Below, piece by piece: positions 62,416 to 64,000 of a DNA stretch of 64,000 nt. Position 1 is the first letter of the stretch. The number at the start of each line of letters is the position of its first letter. The notes under the pieces are model-generated. The model saw only the letters and a program-made list of their open reading frames with translations. It was not told the DNA's origin and searched no databases. This DNA comes from Methylomonas sp. LW13 (GTDB taxonomy: Bacteria; Pseudomonadota; Gammaproteobacteria; Methylococcales; Methylomonadaceae): positions 2,170,001 to 2,234,000 of the forward strand of contig NZ_CP033381.1 of assembly GCF_016865255.1 (NCBI RefSeq), given 5' to 3'. The position numbers were made by a program, and so were the translations under genes.

Positions 62416-63213
62416 ATGATGAACAAAGCTTTTACACTCAAGACCTTGGGTGGTTTATTTTTGGTTGGCACGGCGGCATTAGCGACTAATGCTGAAGCGG
62501 CGACTGTCGATTTCCAAGGAATGACAGCGGCTACTTATGGTAACGCCAATGAAACAACTGGCGCTTTTATCGGTGGCTGTCCAGATGCCAATTGCTTCGC
62601 TCAAAACGGTATCGTAGTGGGTACTGTGGGCGATCCTACTGATTCCGGCGCTCATTATCATCGTCAAGGTACTTCAGGTGATCGCGAAGCGCAGTACCAT
62701 CCGGATTCCACAGGTCTCTATGTGCGTATGGCTGATCTTTCCAACTTCAGCCTGCAAAATATTTACCTGAACGTAACCAATGGCGAGGCGGGTGGCAATT
62801 TCGTGCTGTACGGTTACAGCAATGCTATCAACAACGGCTTGTTGACTGTTGCCGGCGGAACGAGTGGCGGTGCCGGTTCAAGCAGTGACCCGGAAGGCGG
62901 TAATACTGCACCTATCGCTAGCTATGTCGTAGCTAACGATGGTACTTTCGATCAGAACGTCACTTTAAGTGACCTGTTGGCTGCCGATTCCGATTGGGGT
63001 GATATAGGTGCGTTCTGGCTGACTTTCCAGGGCTTTAATCATAGCCCAACTGTAAACTATGCTTTGGGCAGTTATCCGGACTGGGATATTCGTATTGACG
63101 ATATCACTCTGGATGCGCCTGTTTCAAGTGTGCCGGTGCCTGGCGCGGTATGGTTGTTCGGTTCCGCTTTGTTGGGCATGATTGCGCAAGGCCGCAGAAA
63201 AGCCATGATTTAA
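62416..63213 (+). CDS. PEP-CTERM-type surface protein with the HxH/YHPD module
   Basis: A 265-residue exported protein with signal peptide (residues 1-28) and sorting tail VPVPGAVWLFGSALLGM plus GRRK. The module opens with VDFQGMTAATYG, then CPDANC, NGIVVGTVGDP, HYH (80-82) and YHPDSTGLYVR (94-104). Its second half is more diverged, with a Gly/Ser-rich insert (about 140-165). I chose ATG 62416; GGAG lies ten bases upstream. Its N-terminal half is closest to the module inside the composite outer-membrane protein. Confidence 0.82.
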   Translation: MMNKAFTLKTLGGLFLVGTAALATNAEAATVDFQGMTAATYGNANETTGAFIGGCPDANCFAQNGIVVGTVGDPTDSGAHYHRQGTSGDREAQYHPDSTGLYVRMADLSNFSLQNIYLNVTNGEAGGNFVLYGYSNAINNGLLTVAGGTSGGAGSSSDPEGGNTAPIASYVVANDGTFDQNVTLSDLLAADSDWGDIGAFWLTFQGFNHSPTVNYALGSYPDWDIRIDDITLDAPVSSVPVPGAVWLFGSALLGMIAQGRRKAMI

Positions 63214-63242
63214 GCTGGTTATTTGAAATTCTGCTTGAACTG

Positions 63243-63278
63243 AAGGGCAAGGCGAGTTCGTCTTGCCCTTCTTTGTTT
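63243..63278 (+). terminator. Intrinsic terminator
   Basis: AAGGGCAAG pairs with CTTGCCCTT around a ten-base loop and is followed by CTTTGTTTG, 30 bases after the gene. Confidence 0.75.
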
Positions 63279-63715
63279 GTAGCGGAATGGAAGTGGTGGC
63301 TATAAATTAGTCCCTGAAAATGGCTTGCTCGCCATTACCTGAATAGCTCGAAAATAGGGTAAATGCCAGTAAATCTATGCTGTATATAACATAGATTAAT
63401 TTATGGAACATTTACGACCAACAACGCGCCTGTTGGTAAAAAGTAAATTAGACCAAAGTCTTATAATTGTCGCGTCGACTGTGAAAAATATGAAGTCTAA
63501 TTCGCAAAGGACGTTTTTGGGTCCGCTATCGATCTAACCAAAAACGGCATTATTTTGTTCACAAGTGACTGACCATACTTTCGGTGTTGGTCTTGCGTTC
63601 GCACCGGCGCTCTTTGGCGCCAATTCCCGTATTTAAATAAGTGATTTAACCTGTTTTTTCTTCCTGGGGTCTGATTATTGTTGGTTAAGGCGAGGCTTTA
63701 TAAGGCTTTTCGCTA

Positions 63716-63730
63716 TGGCATCGTTTTTGC
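63716..63730 (+). promoter_or_regulatory. Sigma-54-type promoter
   Basis: TGGCATCGTTTTTGC has GG-N10-GC with full TGGCA and TTGC boxes. The start site would be near 63742, about 95 bases before the partial gene. Confidence 0.7.
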
Positions 63731-63836
63731 TAATTCTCGGTTGATGCTTAGCGTAAGGGATCAACAATGACCTTTTTGTAATTAGCAGTCTAGTTCAGTA
63801 GTAACTTTTTAGGACATATTTTTTAGGATAAATCTG

Positions 63837-64000
63837 ATGATAAGAAACACACTTGCCAAAGCTATTTCTTTAGCTATCGCTGGCGGCGCAATAACCCTCG
63901 CTGGCGTATCAAATGCTTCAGCCTCCACCACGATGTATAACACCAATAAGCCCATTACCAATGGTAATCCTACCGATGCGGCGGCCTTATCTACCGACGG
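63837..64000 (+). CDS. Secreted protein, 5' part only (runs off the window)
   Basis: ATG 63837 has AGGATAA upstream. The 54 complete codons visible encode a signal peptide (MIRNTLAKAISLAIAGGAIT, cleavage near SNASA) and then a Thr/Asn-rich start (TTMYNTNKPITNGN). The sigma-54-type promoter before it groups it with the surface-protein genes. Whether it ends in a PEP-CTERM signal cannot be seen. Confidence 0.7.
   Translation, partial: MIRNTLAKAISLAIAGGAITLAGVSNASASTTMYNTNKPITNGNPTDAAALSTD

Larger units (their letters stand above)
63214..63836. other. Long intergenic region before the last, partial gene
   Basis: Holds the terminator above, an AATCTATG/CATAGATT inverted repeat (63372-63397), a TTTTTGG/CCAAAAA hairpin (about 63514-63545), a TTAACCTGTT element (63646-63655) and the sigma-54-type promoter at 63716-63730. 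No gene seen. Confidence 0.5.

Noticed and set aside
1..64000. CRISPR arrays, tRNA/rRNA genes, insertion sequences, prophage genes
   Set aside because: No direct-repeat arrays, no conserved tRNA arms outside coding frames, no transposase, integrase or phage structural proteins were seen.

Overview
The window looks like chromosomal DNA of a gammaproteobacterial methanotroph or methylotroph, most likely Methylococcales and Methylomonas-like. The evidence is a set of genes linked to tetrahydromethanopterin (a beta-RFAP synthase, a dihydropteroate-synthase-like protein and a DmrB/DmrX-type flavoprotein), a bacteriohemerythrin, an aa3/caa3-type cytochrome oxidase locus, several VPLPA/PEP-CTERM surface proteins, and gammaproteobacterial gene order such as rpoZ-spoT-ridA-recG-ubiC. 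No methane monooxygenase or methanol dehydrogenase gene lies in the window, so the assignment is inferred from context. I found no tRNA, rRNA, insertion sequence, prophage or CRISPR array.

Layout. 0-3.5 kb: a response-regulator diguanylate cyclase, then a tightly coupled nucleotidyltransferase-like gene, HAD phosphatase and beta-RFAP synthase. 3.5-9.0 kb: soxYZ, a small membrane protein behind an FNR-type site, purine salvage (methylthioinosine phosphorylase, hpt), nagZ, a FliL-like protein and a radical SAM protein. 9.0-11.9 kb: a second pterin-linked block on the minus strand. 12-18.9 kb: a MinD/FlhG-like ATPase, comF and the translationally coupled bioBFHCD operon (a possible BirA operator precedes bioB, and birA itself lies at 46 kb). 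18.8-29.7 kb: hemerythrin behind a perfect FNR-type box, then cytochrome oxidase genes running into ftsE-ftsX, with heme A synthase and FtsY fused in one 655-residue reading frame. 29.8-37.2 kb: small secreted proteins, a gamma-class carbonic anhydrase, an SPFH protein, a zinc-ribbon protein and a GtrB/GtrA-type glycosylation pair. 37.2-48.8 kb: ubiC-recG-ridA-spoT-rpoZ, a candidate structured RNA, a bepA-like protease, tusDC, a PilZ protein and birA-coaX-SPOR.

48.8-64 kb is an accessory surface region. It holds five VPLPA/PEP-CTERM-type proteins, a large secreted diheme cytochrome, a TPR sulfotransferase and an operon of thioredoxin, DUF4266 lipoprotein and a very large outer-membrane protein. 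Four proteins here share a module with a CxnC pair, an HxH motif and a YH(A/P)D motif. In one of them it is inserted in a DUF3570 beta-barrel that is itself fused to a second Met/His-rich barrel. Six places in this region match the sigma-54 -24/-12 pattern (GG-N10-GC) upstream of these genes, which suggests one RpoN-controlled surface regulon, possibly concerned with metal (copper) or redox chemistry outside the cell. That system and the CtaA-FtsY fusion are the most unusual things in the window.
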